From assembly GCA_017562135.1 (NCBI GenBank), contig QEYB01000047.1:372001-436000 (forward strand): 64,000 nt of DNA, in the 5' to 3' direction. Source of the stretch: Dipylidium caninum. Taxonomy: Eukaryota > Platyhelminthes > Cestoda > Cyclophyllidea > Dipylidiidae. How positions within the stretch are numbered: position 1 is the stretch's first letter; each line of letters begins with the position of its first letter. A program made the position numbers and the translations under genes. Below, piece after piece: positions 24,468-37,400 of this stretch. The notes below the pieces were generated by a model. That model had not been told where the DNA came from, made no database searches, and saw only the letters and a program-made list of their open reading frames with translations.

Positions 24468-24719
24468 GCGAGCAGTACGTCGCCCACCTCGAGGCCTTCG
24501 TCTTCTCCCCTCTCCGCATAACACCTCTTCCTCGTCTCTGCTCCTCAGGTGGTGCCGGAGGCAACTCGATGGCGACAGTGATGCGTAAGCCGGGTGGCTA
24601 CGGTGACTTGTGCACCACGAGTGGTGGGAGAGGAGATGTGGAGGATGATGGAGAGGAGCCGAGCGGAATGGCCATTTTGGAGCGAGGTAGGGAGTGATAG
24701 GTGGTGTGGTGTGTGGGGC

Positions 24720-24769
24720 TGGGGGGGGGGGGGGCAGGCGAACGGGCGGGCGGGCGGCGGGGGGCGGGC
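24720..24769 (+). repeat. G-rich tract, unit 5
   Basis: A run of about 14 Gs, the longest in the array, then GGGC repeats with a GGCGGGGGGC variant. Confidence 0.85.
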
Positions 24770-24797
24770 AGCATCCGCGGATCCGTGCATCCGCGGC

Positions 24798-24867
24798 TCC
24801 CTGATGGTCTAGCGGTTAGGATTCCTGGTTTTCACCAGGCGGCCGGGTTCAACTCCCGGTCAGGGAG
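24798..24867 (+). tRNA. tRNA-Glu(TTC), unit 5, two bases short
   Basis: One C is lost from the anticodon stem (ttcaccagg for ttcacccagg) and one from the T-stem start (ggccggg for ggcccggg), so the length is 70 nt. The damaged anticodon stem would impair folding. Both losses are in C runs, so a consensus error is possible. Confidence 0.7.
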
Positions 24868-25182
24868 GGCGCGGCACCTTTTCTCGGCACACACACACAC
24901 ACACACCCTCGTGACGTGCGCATGCATTGGCGGCTGCATTGGCGAAGTAATAGGATGGCGCCGTTGAGGGCGCAGTACAGGCGAATAATTAGTGTTGAGA
25001 GGAGAGCAGGCAGTCTGTCGGCAGCCCACCCGTGGTGAGGACATCGCAGAGCGGCGGGGCAGTTGGGCTGGCAGAGCTCGAGGTGGATGAAGCCTCGAAG
25101 GCGAACGAGTTGATGAAGAGAGCGGGTTCACATGTGCGCGCCAAGTTGAAGAAGAGTTGAAAAGGCGCTGTGCAATCTGCCA

Positions 25183-25255
25183 CGCCCGAACAGGGACTCG
25201 AACCCTGGACCCTCAGATTAAAAGTCTGATGCTCTACCGACTGAGCTATCCGGGC
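25183..25255 (-). tRNA. tRNA-Lys(TTT), unit 5
   Basis: Intact 73-nt copy, the last tRNA gene of the array. The unit breaks off about 400 nt further on. Confidence 0.96.
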
Positions 25256-25693
25256 TCAGGCCGTGGTCTCTTGTCACCCAACCGACCCCAGCCCCGCGAC
25301 CGCCTCCCCTTCCACTTGCGGCTTTACACTGATCCACCGGGGGACTGGTCTCTCCCCCCTCGTCTCTTCTCGCCTCACTCTTATTCTCCCCATACCCTCC
25401 ACTCCACTCTTCCCGCATTCCGCTGCACTGCCTTCGCCTGTCCTCTTCTCTTGCCTCCTTCGTGCTGCTCCCCACGCCGCCTGCATAATTGTGGCGTAGG
25501 CGGGCGCTGCCCTAACGCGACTTGTGCCTCCTCTTCCGGTGTGCAGTGCAGTGTGGCGAGACCTCAGTCGCATGTAGCAGGGCGTGAGAAGAGCACAGGG
25601 ACGAAAAGGAAGGCGAAGCGAGGGCAAAGATGATGAGAAGGTAGAAGGTGAAGAAGTGATTCGCGTCCTCCTCATTTCGCGCCCCATTCGCTT

Positions 25694-25699
25694 TTTATT
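25694..25699 (-). promoter_or_regulatory. Candidate polyadenylation signal of SPTLC2
   Basis: TTTATT on the plus strand is AATAAA on the minus strand, about 216 nt past the SPTLC2 stop and only 36 nt from the tRNA array edge. The surrounding 25659-25860 is strongly T-rich on the plus strand. Confidence 0.4.
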
Positions 25700-25914
25700 T
25701 ATTTTTTTTCCTTTGCTTTCTTTCCATATATCCCCTTTTTATTTTCAATTTTTTTACGACTTAATTTTTGTATTTACCTTTCTCTTCTATCTTTTTCACC
25801 TTCTTCTTTATCTATGCTTGGTTTTCTTGTATTTTTTTGTTTGTTGTGCCAAATGTTTGAATCATCTGTGTATTTGTCACATGATTAATAGTTTTCGAAT
25901 ACAGTCTTTGCGTT

Positions 25915-28900
25915 TCAGGCCTTCTCCTCGCGTCGGCGAAGTCCTTCATCCTTCTCTTTTACTTGGTGATCAATTGACAGGTCAAAAGTGGGCGTGGTTA
26001 TTTTCTCCGCCTCATTAGAATCACCATGGATGTAAACTTCTGTCCAATATGGCAGTCCTAACTTGCTGCTGCGCAAATGAAGCTCATCTGCCACCTCCTC
26101 AATCACTGCAAGAGCCTAAAAGCAGATAACTTGTTCATTATTTGAAATTAAACCTTCGATTCCTATTGTAGTCCGACATCTCTGACCCATACGCAAATCC
26201 GGTGCGTTAAAGGTGGTTTCGTGAATATTCCGTATAATTGTATATGAACTTTCTGACCGAATACAAAAACATAAAACTTTAGATTATGACCACGTTAGTA
26301 GCACAAATTAGAAGTATTCAACGTAACCAACATTGTCTAAGTCGAGTTGAAAGTACGACTAGACGGCGGTATTATCTAACTTTCCCAATGTTCAGTGATT
26401 CCTGTTGTGGCAGTTTCCCAACAGGAGAATAAGTTTAATTCAGTCAATAACTTTAATAAGCGTATGGGTTCGACCACCCATGGCCTATCCGTATATTGCT
26501 CAGCAGTTGTTAGACTGTTCTGTTCAAGGAGCCGCTGAAAAGTGAGCCAGTAATGGCTTTTCACATTTACATTACACTTGACTTAACTGAATCACCACTG
26601 TCCAAAGTATAACGCTAACATTTAATAAATTATTTGCATAGTAGAAGTGAATCCGATGGCAATCGTATTAGCCGTAGCTTATCCGGTTCTTGCTGGTGAC
26701 ATTCAAAAAAAATCCTCAACTACTTCCTGCCAGTCGGCTAAAAGAAACCGTACATGTTATACACAAATTGCACTGGCATGGTATGAGAGAAGGAGTGTTG
26801 GGAATCCAGTCAACAGTATCAGGAAAGACGACAGTGGACAACTAATTTTTTCTCTGGGAGTGATTCAACTCAGATGCCACGGTGAGGTCTCAACATCACC
26901 AGCATAGAAACACGTATATCTTCTCATTTATTACCAGCACATTTTGTGACACACTAACTTTTGTGACCAGCATCTCCACTTCAACGCTGTTCATCAAGCT
27001 GTGTATGTGTGTTTGTGTTGATGTACGGTTGTTTGTAGTGTATAAATCAACCGGTTTAGTGTATACTTGTGCGGCTGTCTTTGGGCGCATAGTAAAGCAC
27101 AGAACTTTATATGCTTTCAGTGACAACTAGGTACAGAGTATGCATGTCGCCGGGTGTTTGTGCGTAGGTAAGACATGTAAACCTTTATCTACCTTCACTT
27201 ATGCCGCTAAGAGGGCTCAGATCTCATTAGTGAAGAGTTTTTAGCATTCTCAATCAGTAATGCCTCCTTCCATAATTCAGCCACCCCTGATCACTCTGAA
27301 AGAGTGCGCCTCCTCTCGACACACAATTCAACTATTGGTGCCTTTTTATATTCCATTTCTATTCTTCAAAGCACTAACGTGTTGCAACTTTCCAGACTAA
27401 TCTTATCGACACATCTCACTTAATCGCAGTTCGCATGAGTAAAGATGGACAGATGGCGTCATACTCCACAGATTGGGATTCACTAAATTCAATACTGCCA
27501 TTCCAAATTTAGTCTATTCAGCCCTATCTTTCCGTGACATTTGTCCCATACCTCAGAAATTAACTGACAATGTTGTGTTCGCCACTGTTCCCAAAAAGGC
27601 CAGTGTAAGAGACGATTATAAAACTCATGAATGATAAGTAATCCCTTCAAATACACAAACACTCGGCTCTTTTTATCTGTTGCATTCCCATACAGTATGA
27701 AATCGATACTTCGCTATCGATGTCGGACTTAGTTCGTTGCTCATTAGTGGTGTGAGGTGAAATGGAGTGAAAGAGCCAGTGACTCATTCAACCGATATGT
27801 ACACAGTTTCGATAACTGCGTACATGGGCGTTTAGGAAACAAACTAAGAGCCATGTATATCGTACGGAGCTCTAATTTTATAGTGATTGTGAACTGTCGC
27901 CTACAAGACGTTATTTAAGATGTCTCGAGATATAAGGTAGGTAACGCGACAGATTTTGGGAAGGGGGACATTTGCTACCCTAATAGCGCACACATATTCA
28001 CTAGAAATACGTTTCAACTTCTCAATAATGGTAGACTATAAGTTAGTTTAAAGAAAAGTGCCATAAGGGGTGAATTGAAGAAGCTGATGATAAACGCACC
28101 TCATCCAGCATTTCTTTCGTGTGTCCAGCAGAGATGCAAAACCGGGATCGCGAGGCAAGGAGCGCGGTGGCAGGGAAACCGACAATGACCACTCCGAGGC
28201 CGCGTTTAAGGCACATACGTGAAAAGGCCACCAATTTTCCGGGCATATAGAGTATGATGGGGATAACAGGACTGTCACGGTTGCCAAAGACTATCAGACC
28301 CATCTGGTGAAGATGGGCACGGAAGTAACGTGTATTCCAAGCCAATTGCTTCAGTCTACAAACATACGCATCCGGTGGACACATGAGTTTTAATTTCCCC
28401 ATCATAAGTGTAGGACCTTTAATTGTTTCCGTGCTACTTCAATTGTTGCGATTATTAAGTTTCTGCGTTTAGTGCAATCTGTATAAATTTCAACAGCTGT
28501 TTGTCTACCAACACTAAGGGCCTGACATCATAGTCATCAGTACAGTTGACACATTATCATTGGTGTGTAGACAGACCTATGAAACTGTAGTAATAATATT
28601 CATATTATCATTCTTATATATTACAAGCCTATATGCTAAAATATCACATGCATATCTGGCATTGTTAGATTGGATGGACTCGCTGCTTGCCGACGACTCC
28701 AGGTAGTATTACGCCTGTTTTAACGCTGTTGAGAAGGTTGCGAGCGGAGTCACCGCCTACAATTGCCGGTAGACACTCTCCTCTTATAATAATAGAGCGA
28801 AACAGCTGAATGTGGAGTTTTACTAATAGGCACTTTATCAAACATGGCTCACGACAGCTCTGATGACAGTTAGTTGAAGCCACAGTACAACCCATCGATA

Positions 28901-31900
28901 TTTCAGTGGCATAGACTGCTTTCTTGAAGGATCACCGAGAAATGTGGTACAGCTTGTGTGTTTGGTTTGATCACTGCCCCGAGGCCGAGCGACAAGTTAA
29001 TAATATGCCAACACGTTTAAATGCAATAAATAAGCAGAGAAAGGAGTGAATTCCAAGATAAGTGTACCTACTCAGTCTTGACTAGAGAAGACCTCATGTT
29101 CAAGTGGAACCGAGAAAAACATTTCCACAACCGGGCTATACAATAAGATGTGTTCTCATTTTCGCGCCAATAAATCCTTTCGAGTTTACACTTTTACACA
29201 GCAGTGACATTAATAAATGACACAGAATAAAAATAGTTGGCAACAGCAGTGGCTGAAAGTTAACAAGCTGGCGTCAAGGCATGCCAACCAATAGGCAAAA
29301 ATCCCTCCTTGAATGTCGCATGAGTTATTTTAATCCTTAAAACGTATTCACACTCAGACCCAAGCAGAATAGTAAAGAGTCCAACATAATGGAATGAAAG
29401 ACAACAAACCTTCGCTCACCCTCGCCGGGACACTCTCTACCCATGATAATCCGCATCGAGGTGATGATTTGCTGGCAGACCGGAGCAGGCATAGTCCCGC
29501 CGTAAATTGAGCTATAGGACTGGGTCCGAACGTAGTCAATGAACCGCGTCGAACCGGCCAAATAGCCACCAGCCGAGCCGAAGCTCTTTGTGAAGGTGCC
29601 CATTGCGATATCGATGTCAGCAGGATTTACACCAAAGTAGTCTACCACTCCGCGCCCTCGTGGTCCTAGTGCTCCAATGCTGTGTGCTTCATCCAAGTAG
29701 ATGTAAGCTTTGTACTTCTTCTTCAACTCAATTATTTCCGGCATGTGTGCAATACTGCCTTCCATGCTACAATAAATGTTATTTAAAAAGGCGAAGATTA
29801 AGTTATTTTTATCTTAATGCATTCATTCTACTTAAAAATCCATTGCACCAATATTCGACTACCTCTCGACCAGGTGAATCTTACTTCAGTTTTTCCAATA
29901 TAGACAAGTCTAGGTGAAAATATTATTCAGAAAGTACAAGATTTCCAGATAAAGGTAACGACACACCTACCTTGTGGATAATAAAATCATGTCGTAGTAA
30001 TCCACCTGTTAGGCATCTCGGGAGCCCTCCAGTGTATTAAACTTACCCCTTTCATCGAATTTCCACCATTTTAACACTGATACACACACCTTATTCTAAA
30101 CAATTGTGGAATTCAACTGTATTTCTGCACCATATGAAACCACTGCGATGGTACTCATTGCTCATGTGTGAAGACTTTTGAACCCGATACAGGATCAAGT
30201 AGAAAAACATGACTTGTTCGTCAATGTAGTTTTCGACTTTTCCCTAAGACGAATTGGGGCCGACGAAACGTGTGTTAATTGGCTCCGAAAGCGACACTAC
30301 TGGTAATTATTTTGATTCTCTCCAAAAGGGTGCAAAGCAAAAGGTGTAAATCCTCTCTCAAACAGGGGTATACATATGAACTTGACCATGATTGGGTGCA
30401 TACGTAGTTCACACAATTCGGACCTGAGGAAGGTTGAGTTAAAGGGGGCCTTGGCAATCCTATTCTCACACTTCCAATCGAAGTAGGAAGTATCAAAGGT
30501 ACATCTTAAATACCGAAAGGTTACAATTGTACCAAGTGCAATTTGAAAAACTACAACGCAATTTGGAGTTGAATTAACTTCCATTTAGTACTCAACACGA
30601 ATCACATTCTTCCCAATGGATATTATTTAGGCGTCAGAAACGATAACCTGAGATACTGGTTGCATTTACACCTGTAGACTTCATCCTGTGAACTAAAGAA
30701 TAAAGGCCCCTCAAAATGAAGTATTTGCCAATCTTTTATCGTAAATAAGTGAAGTGACCTAAAATTGTCACGAGGAAAAAAAAACAAAAATACCCGGTGA
30801 ATTTTCACTTTTGAGGTAGTTTAGTTAGAGCTGTGCCTTTGTATTTATTGTCAATAGTTTAAAGTGAACTCTCATCGCTCCGATAAATTTTAACGTCTGG
30901 CTTAAACTCAGCTCAAGCCACCTCCATGGTGTTGACATACGCACACTAGTGAAATAAGCAGCCTCAGAGGTTACAAAGTGCATGTTACATAACGAAAGAC
31001 CAAAGATAATCTCTAGCACTCACATTGAATACGACCTATTCATTATTTCAGGACAATTTGCTCACCATAAACGTGAACCTAAAGAGTAAATTTTAGAAAT
31101 CTTTCATGTTGTTAACGATGACACATTTGCCACTCTTCCACCTACACTGAAGTAATCCTGAAGAGCATGCATCCCCACCATTTCATCTACTATTATCAAC
31201 TACCCCAGCAATCAGAAAAAGCTAGTTTTCCCCCAGGGTTACCGATAACCGTGGATAATATAATAGTCGAATTACAGAACTCATGTCACTATAAGCTATG
31301 AGCGCGCTTTTGCCGCTAATTTTACGATAACTTTACACCTTATGATTGCACTATATCCAATTCACAGATTTGTTCTGTCAGTTGAGACTCGAAGTGAACA
31401 AAATGAACAAGGTAATTCTTAACTTCGTTTAAGACTAAAGGGCAGTTATCTCTACCCCTTTACTAATTAGAGGGAAGAAGTAAGAAAGACCTGAACTCAC
31501 CTATAGATTCCTTCTACAACTATGAAAATACGAGAGAATGGTCTTCGACTGCGAGGACGGCCATAGACCACAGCGTCAGCCAAATGTCGTTCCAAATCCT
31601 GCATATCATTGTGTTTGAAACGTCGAATAGTGGCGCCCGAGAGACGACAACCCAGAATTAAACTGGTGTGGTTCAACTCATCACTAATTACGCAGGAATT
31701 CTGGATTTACGAAAATAGTAATAGCATTACCAGTGCAAAACCCACACGAAGCAGTTGCCAAGCAAGCATAAATCAATTTTCACCTATCATTGTGAATAAG
31801 GCGACCTCTTAATATTAAAGAGAAATTATAGGGCCACTACCACCGTTATGCGATTGCCTGCTTTCCATTCTCGATTATTTACTCTTATACTTCTCTGCGT

Positions 31901-33597
31901 GAATTCAGCACGTGAGCTACCAGCCTCATATGTACGCAGCAAGCATGATTCCTCATCCTACTATAAGTGTGCCAATTCCTTCATCACAAAGTGGATTAGA
32001 TCAACTTAACGATGTAAGATTTTCTAAATAACGCGAACGTGAGCATAATCATTATGCTTTGTTACGATTTTTTAAGTGTCGCATTAAAGCCACAACTTCG
32101 GTATTGTAAGATTTAATAGCAAGTACAAATGCCAAATTAAACTAATCTGATTGGCGCATTGTCTCACATGATCAATGTAGCAAATGATGTCTCCACGAAC
32201 TCGACTCAACAACGGCTTCATGATTTGCCAAAGCTGAACTTCATTCTCATTTATCTCCCTATAGAGGTGCTCTATTAGTGCCTCTCAAGCATCAGTCAAT
32301 TGCACATATCAGCAAGTATTTGGTTTGTTCAAGGCCACCCATCTCTTCGAATAACAGAGAATTTTCAGTGATGTATGCAAAGTCCCTACGGTTACACATA
32401 TGACGAGTGACATTACCGCCTATTACTTTCGGGATTGAGGAGCCTTTCAAGTTGTCTCAAATGCTTCAAAAAGTGTATTCAGTATTTGCGTTTAAGCCAA
32501 CTATCAGACGCAAATTGACTACGTGCAATATAGCTTATTTAGCAGACATTTATTCTCAATTTTAAGTTGGTCGTGTTTCGCATCAAGATGTCAGATGAAA
32601 AAGTGTTTAAGGTTCTTCAAATTGGCCTAGAATGTAAGTGAAATGGGAGCAGCAACCGAAAATGCAGTTTTAATTTACTTTATAAGTCATGTAAAATGTT
32701 TAATAGCTACTCTAGGCTCATCAAACACGACCACATGAATTAATAGTAGGAAACATAAAGTGCGGCATCATGTACATGTAACGAAATCAGAAATTCTTTT
32801 AAATGGTGAAACATACATACTTGGTATTGAAACACGAAAACTTTTACTCGTGTTCTATTAGGAAATGCAGGAAAGACACCAACCTTATCAAATATGCAAG
32901 GCATATTAAGGGCATTTGTGGCGAATCCCATTCCGAAGATGATTGCGGCTTCTTGTCCGACAAATTCTGCGACGAGTTTCTCTAACTCTAAATGAATATC
33001 CAATGTGCCAACTTCCAAGCGAGAACTCGCCACACCCAGTCCATATTTTTCAATCGCTTTTATGTTTGCTTCGACACATGGGCCTGACGGCTCTGCAAAT
33101 CCGAGGTAATTATACGAACCGAAATTCAAAACTTTGGTAGTGGTATTTGTCATACTAAGAAGAAGAGTAAAGGCAAGTATAAATAATTTACAACCGTGGC
33201 GATAAAGCTAAAGTGGGGGTTAATTAAATCCTACGTGAAAGTCCAGCAGCTGTCGTTTGAAACACGATCCATGAGAACCATCTGCGGCCCAGGAGCTGAA
33301 CAGATAGGTCGGTTCCAGCAGTCGCGGGCACGACGATAAAGATTCCGCGTGTAGAAAGCCTCAAAATCTGAATACAGAGGCACAAATGACCTGGTTAATT
33401 CCTTCTCTTTGGCGGCTGGATTATTTAGAAAACCATGGTTCCGCAGAAAATCTTGCAATCGGCCCAAAAGGTTCAGAATTAAAAATGACATGTACGTGAA
33501 AGATGGCATTCTTGAGAGAAATTTCCTCAAAACTCTCAAAAAATGGTTCCCCTGTACGAGGTTTGGCATAGTTAATGGTTCTTTGAGGCGACACCAT
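25915..33597 (-). CDS. SPTLC2: Serine palmitoyltransferase long-chain-base subunit 2, six exons
   Basis: PLP-dependent ER-membrane enzyme subunit that condenses serine with palmitoyl-CoA, the first step of sphingolipid synthesis, as a heterodimer with SPTLC1. Exons 33235-33597, 32884-33154, 31501-31700, 29410-29766, 28100-28355 and 25915-26115 agree in phase and give about 548 residues (human 562). Visible family blocks: [61 protein letters not shown] and [13 protein letters not shown] with the PLP-binding Lys, then [25 protein letters not shown] hydrophobic stretch ([12 protein letters not shown]) before LQDFLR fits the N-terminal membrane segment. The frame slips by one base at about 33510, between FEEISLK and MPSFTYM, while homologous spacing is preserved, so an indel error is likely. 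The start at 33597 is the first ATG after an in-frame stop. Confidence 0.95.
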
Positions 33598-34965
33598 CGT
33601 TGCTAGTCCTGCAAGGGCGCCTTTGAAATTACCTCACAGACGAGGAATCGGCTAGGCCAAGAATTGCCGTCTAACCAATAGATGTAGCGAGTTTTGTTTA
33701 TTAATTTTCCGTCAGTGGTTAATATAAACGCGGATGAAAAGAATTACAGTAAATGACGAAATTGCATTAATGCTTACCGTTAACGAGAGGGTTTCATAAT
33801 TCGCATGATTAACGACCGTTAGAGTATTATGAAGCTTCGGTGAAAGTTTTTATACTCTCTGTAATGATAAACGTTCTAGTTACTGAGTGGTGACATGTCC
33901 ATCAATTTTTTATAATGGTGTAAAAATTTGTATACAATAGTTCTATACTGTTTTAGATCATTATTAAATGCCTGAAAATACAACCAATTATGTGAGACCA
34001 GTAAGAAAGCAAGGGGCCTTCAATGTCGCAAAATACCCTTCACTCGTTGCACGTAGGTCCAATAGATATACGATTCATTAACATGGCTATGACACCAGGC
34101 CCAAACTGCATACACTCTCAAAATAGGAAGTGTTAAAAATTTTTAATAGCAGAGGGCCTCTCTTCTCAATATGTGTGTCGTAGATTTCCTAGTTGAGTCA
34201 GGTTTTATTGTGCTATGTGGCATAGTAAATTTCAGATCATCTGATCAGTAACCGACCCTGTACGATTGAAGAAGGGAATTGAGACGCTAAAGCAGTAAAA
34301 ATACTTAACGTATCAACAGCAGATGTATATGTCACCCACTAACATCATATATGTTCCACTTAATAATCCGCTAAGATACTTACTTTCATACTGGGCCATC
34401 TTTCAATAACAACAGCTCTTACTCACTAATTCCTTCTTTTGACAATAATGGAATATCCCTACATCTAGGAAATGGAATAACACCTGCAGCGCTTTCATTC
34501 TAAAAACTGAGTAAATAGACCAGACATGGTCTGACCCTAGGTTGTCTTTATCAACGCCAAATCAGAGAATTGCGCTATTCAAATAAATTCGTGAGTTTTA
34601 GGACTTCTACCGAGGCAATAAAAATTAATTTTGTCCACCGCTTCTGTATGACCCCGTCTTATTAAACACGCAAAAAATTTATGTTAGAAAGGAGCAGAAT
34701 CTGATTTCCTACGGCTACAGATCGACGGCCACTTAGCTATGCACACAATAGTGGGAACTAAATGGTGCTCAATATTCGTCTTCTTTCATTAAGGAGACGT
34801 CAACAGGCTTTTGAGTTCATGCATTCTTCACCGTACAAGCCCACTCTCTCCCTCTTCATCCAAAATTAACTCCCAACTCAAATAAATGTGGCTGGAGAAA
34901 CTCTGTTATGCTGATTTAATTTACCGTAAGATATTAAGTATGGGAACGCTCTTGAATGAAGTTGT
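33598..34965. other. Intergenic, no gene recognised
   Basis: Upstream flank of SPTLC2 and downstream flank of the first DUF1330-like gene. Only short open frames without family features were seen. Confidence 0.5.
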
Positions 34966-35779
34966 TCAAGTCAAGCACTTTGGACTGAAGGCGTCCATCT
35001 CGAAAACAACGCGGGTTGAACATGCAGCTCCAGCGTCACGCAGCATCGGTTCTACTTCACGGTTGAAACATTCCACTTGGTCGATATTCATCCATTGGTA
35101 AATCACCACATACATTGGTTTACATATGCCCCTAAATCGCATTATCTCCGTCGTTCCGGCTATTATCAAGCCTCCCTTCTCGTGCACCAAATTTTCCATT
35201 GTGTTCATGTATTTAGTGAAGTTCACACCATTCTTCACATCGTAAAAGTCCACCTGCATGAATGGGTAATCTGTACGGAGAAGAGGAGTAACAGTTTCCG
35301 TAAATAGAGCAATCTCTCATCCGGAAAAGAGACAATGGAAATGGGACACATTTAACCCGCTATTATAAAAGTGTATAGCGATCTAAAGGATGTTAGTTAG
35401 CGGTTAATAGTAGCAGTAGTAGTAAGTCTTCAGGCGGGAAAAATCACGTACCGACCAAGTGTCTAACTGGATTGCAAAGCGGGATTATATACATTTCTGG
35501 GGAGCCCATCCAGTTTGCCTCGCGTATTTGAGTCTTCGACTGCATACACCTTAGGGCCTCCTCGTGGTCATCGAAGCATAGTGTCGCAATCCCCGAGTTT
35601 ATGGGGAATGAGCCCTCTACACATCGCACGCACTTTGACAATCCTAGGTACTCCCCGTTACCGTAGGCCTTGAAGATTGGCATGTTGATGATCATTTCGT
35701 TGCGGAAAGCACCATAGTAGTTCTCGGCCAAGTTGAAAATAATCAGCACTATTGTCTGCGATGTGTTTTTGGGTATATT
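34966..35779 (-). CDS. DUF1330-like two-domain protein, paralogue A
   Basis: Exons 35452-35779 and 34966-35270 (phase 1 junction) give 210 residues; a very short first exon is not located. The second half, starting DYPFMQVDFYDVKNGVNF, with KYMNT..LVHEKGG, PMYVVIYQW and an FN.EV..ML helix, has the beta-alpha-beta layout of the dimeric alpha-beta-barrel DUF1330 family. The first half (VLIIFNLAE, YGNGEYLGLSKC, IATLCFDDHEEALRCM) looks like a diverged copy of the same fold. The function is unknown. Exon lengths and junctions match paralogue B exactly in the first large exon (328 nt). Assignment to DUF1330 is by pattern recall and needs a profile search. Confidence 0.72.
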
Positions 35780-37400
35780 CTACGATAAGAAGATCAATGT
35801 CATTAAAATATTTTTTTTAAGTGTAGCATGTCATGGCACGAAATATGCCAATAAAATTTTCTTAGATGAGTGGGGAGACAAATGTTGCCCTAACAATTCG
35901 ATTAATCATAAACGAGCAGGTATTACCATTAAAAATTCGACTATTCATCTTCAAAAGGCGAATGAAATAGATGGGAGTGAACCTACGAAGTTATTTCCAC
36001 AGTACATGGGTTTTGAGCCCACCCATGCGGTGGAATTCGAAACATTGCTATCCACCGTAGCACTTGTCTCCTCGTTCGCATTCTTGCACGTATTCCTCAC
36101 CTCCATTGGTCTGTCACCTTCCCTGCTTCGAAGTTAGCTGTCAAATGCTAGTAACCGCAACCTCAAAAAGTATCGATTAACGTCATATGATTTGCACGCC
36201 AACTTATCGCTTTTGTATAAGCAAATGAATTGGTGGAACAAGTGATGACAAGGACAATACAACACCCCAGTTTTTGTAATAGTGAAGGCAGCTTGGGACT
36301 AAATTGACATAAGCCTTATGATTGACATCCTATTTGTGGCACTTCGGTTCGTTCATTTCGGCGGTGGGGCTCGTGAATAGATTCCAAGTAATAGCGATCA
36401 TGGTTCTAACAATTTCTAGAATACACTATCCGAGATATAAGTGGACAAACGAGAGTTGTATCAGTTATGGGTTAACGAAAATAACAGCGTAATACACAAA
36501 GTCGGCTATATCCACCATCTTGTAAACCTATTTGAAGGCACGATCTCAGAAGTTTTTCTAATGTACAACAGCATTAACTTAGGCAGGGATTTCAATCGGC
36601 TTGAACGTAGAATATGGACACCATATCGGCATTATTTTCAAGTTAATTCAAAAAGAAACGAAAATTCCTGTGTGCGTTGGTTGAAAGCTTAAAACATATC
36701 TTACAAATGTGAGCAAGCCAACCGTAAATAGATAAGATGGAGGCCCAGATCATAAGAATTTAAAGAGAGTCCAAATTCTGAGGCAATCACAATTTTAAGT
36801 GCGGTATCATTCGCGGTGAGCCATATGAGGCCTGATAGTAAACTATTTATACTAACGTTACTAATTCTCTAAATTACATGTTGCTAACTAAAAGGCGTGT
36901 ACTTTGCTTTGAAAGTCACCTTTAGAGCGCCAATTATTACGGAAACCGCACGCTACATCCTCAACAATTTCTTAAGTACCACGTTACTTGTGCCACTTGT
37001 CAGTTCCGGTATGCCAATACTCACGTTTGGAAACGTACTTTCTCCAGATAAAACCCACTTAGCGGCTTTTGAGGCTTATGTGTTATATTGTTATTTCGGT
37101 CAAAAACAGACAACTGATGGTATAGTTTGATAATTATGGCTAAAAGGACCTGTATAATTTTGAGTGATATTTAAGCGCTTTGTCTTATTACATTAGATGA
37201 TACGACGCCCCGGTTTTTTAAATACATTCTGTTGTCGAGATTGATGAGCTGTCGTGTTGCGGTCTGTTCTTCATTAACGCTGGCTTATATTCCTCCAATC
37301 AGTCAGCTCAATCTTATCTATACTGCTATTATTCGTAATTTGAGGCAAATAAGGAACATTCCAGATTACTTACGCAATAAAGAAAGTCAGATAGAACAAT
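35780..37400. other. Intergenic, probably containing the first exon of paralogue A
   Basis: By analogy with paralogue B a seven-codon first exon should lie here on the minus strand, but no clear match was found. Otherwise AT-rich with no supported gene. Confidence 0.4.

Noticed and set aside
26376..26564. Possible retroelement fragment in an SPTLC2 intron
   Set aside because: No reverse-transcriptase or other retroelement motif could be identified.
32588..32632. Plus-strand ATG exon of 15 codons ([11 protein letters not shown]) ending at GTAAGT inside an SPTLC2 intron
   Set aside because: No following exon with a matching phase or any homology was found; such short frames with a donor occur by chance.
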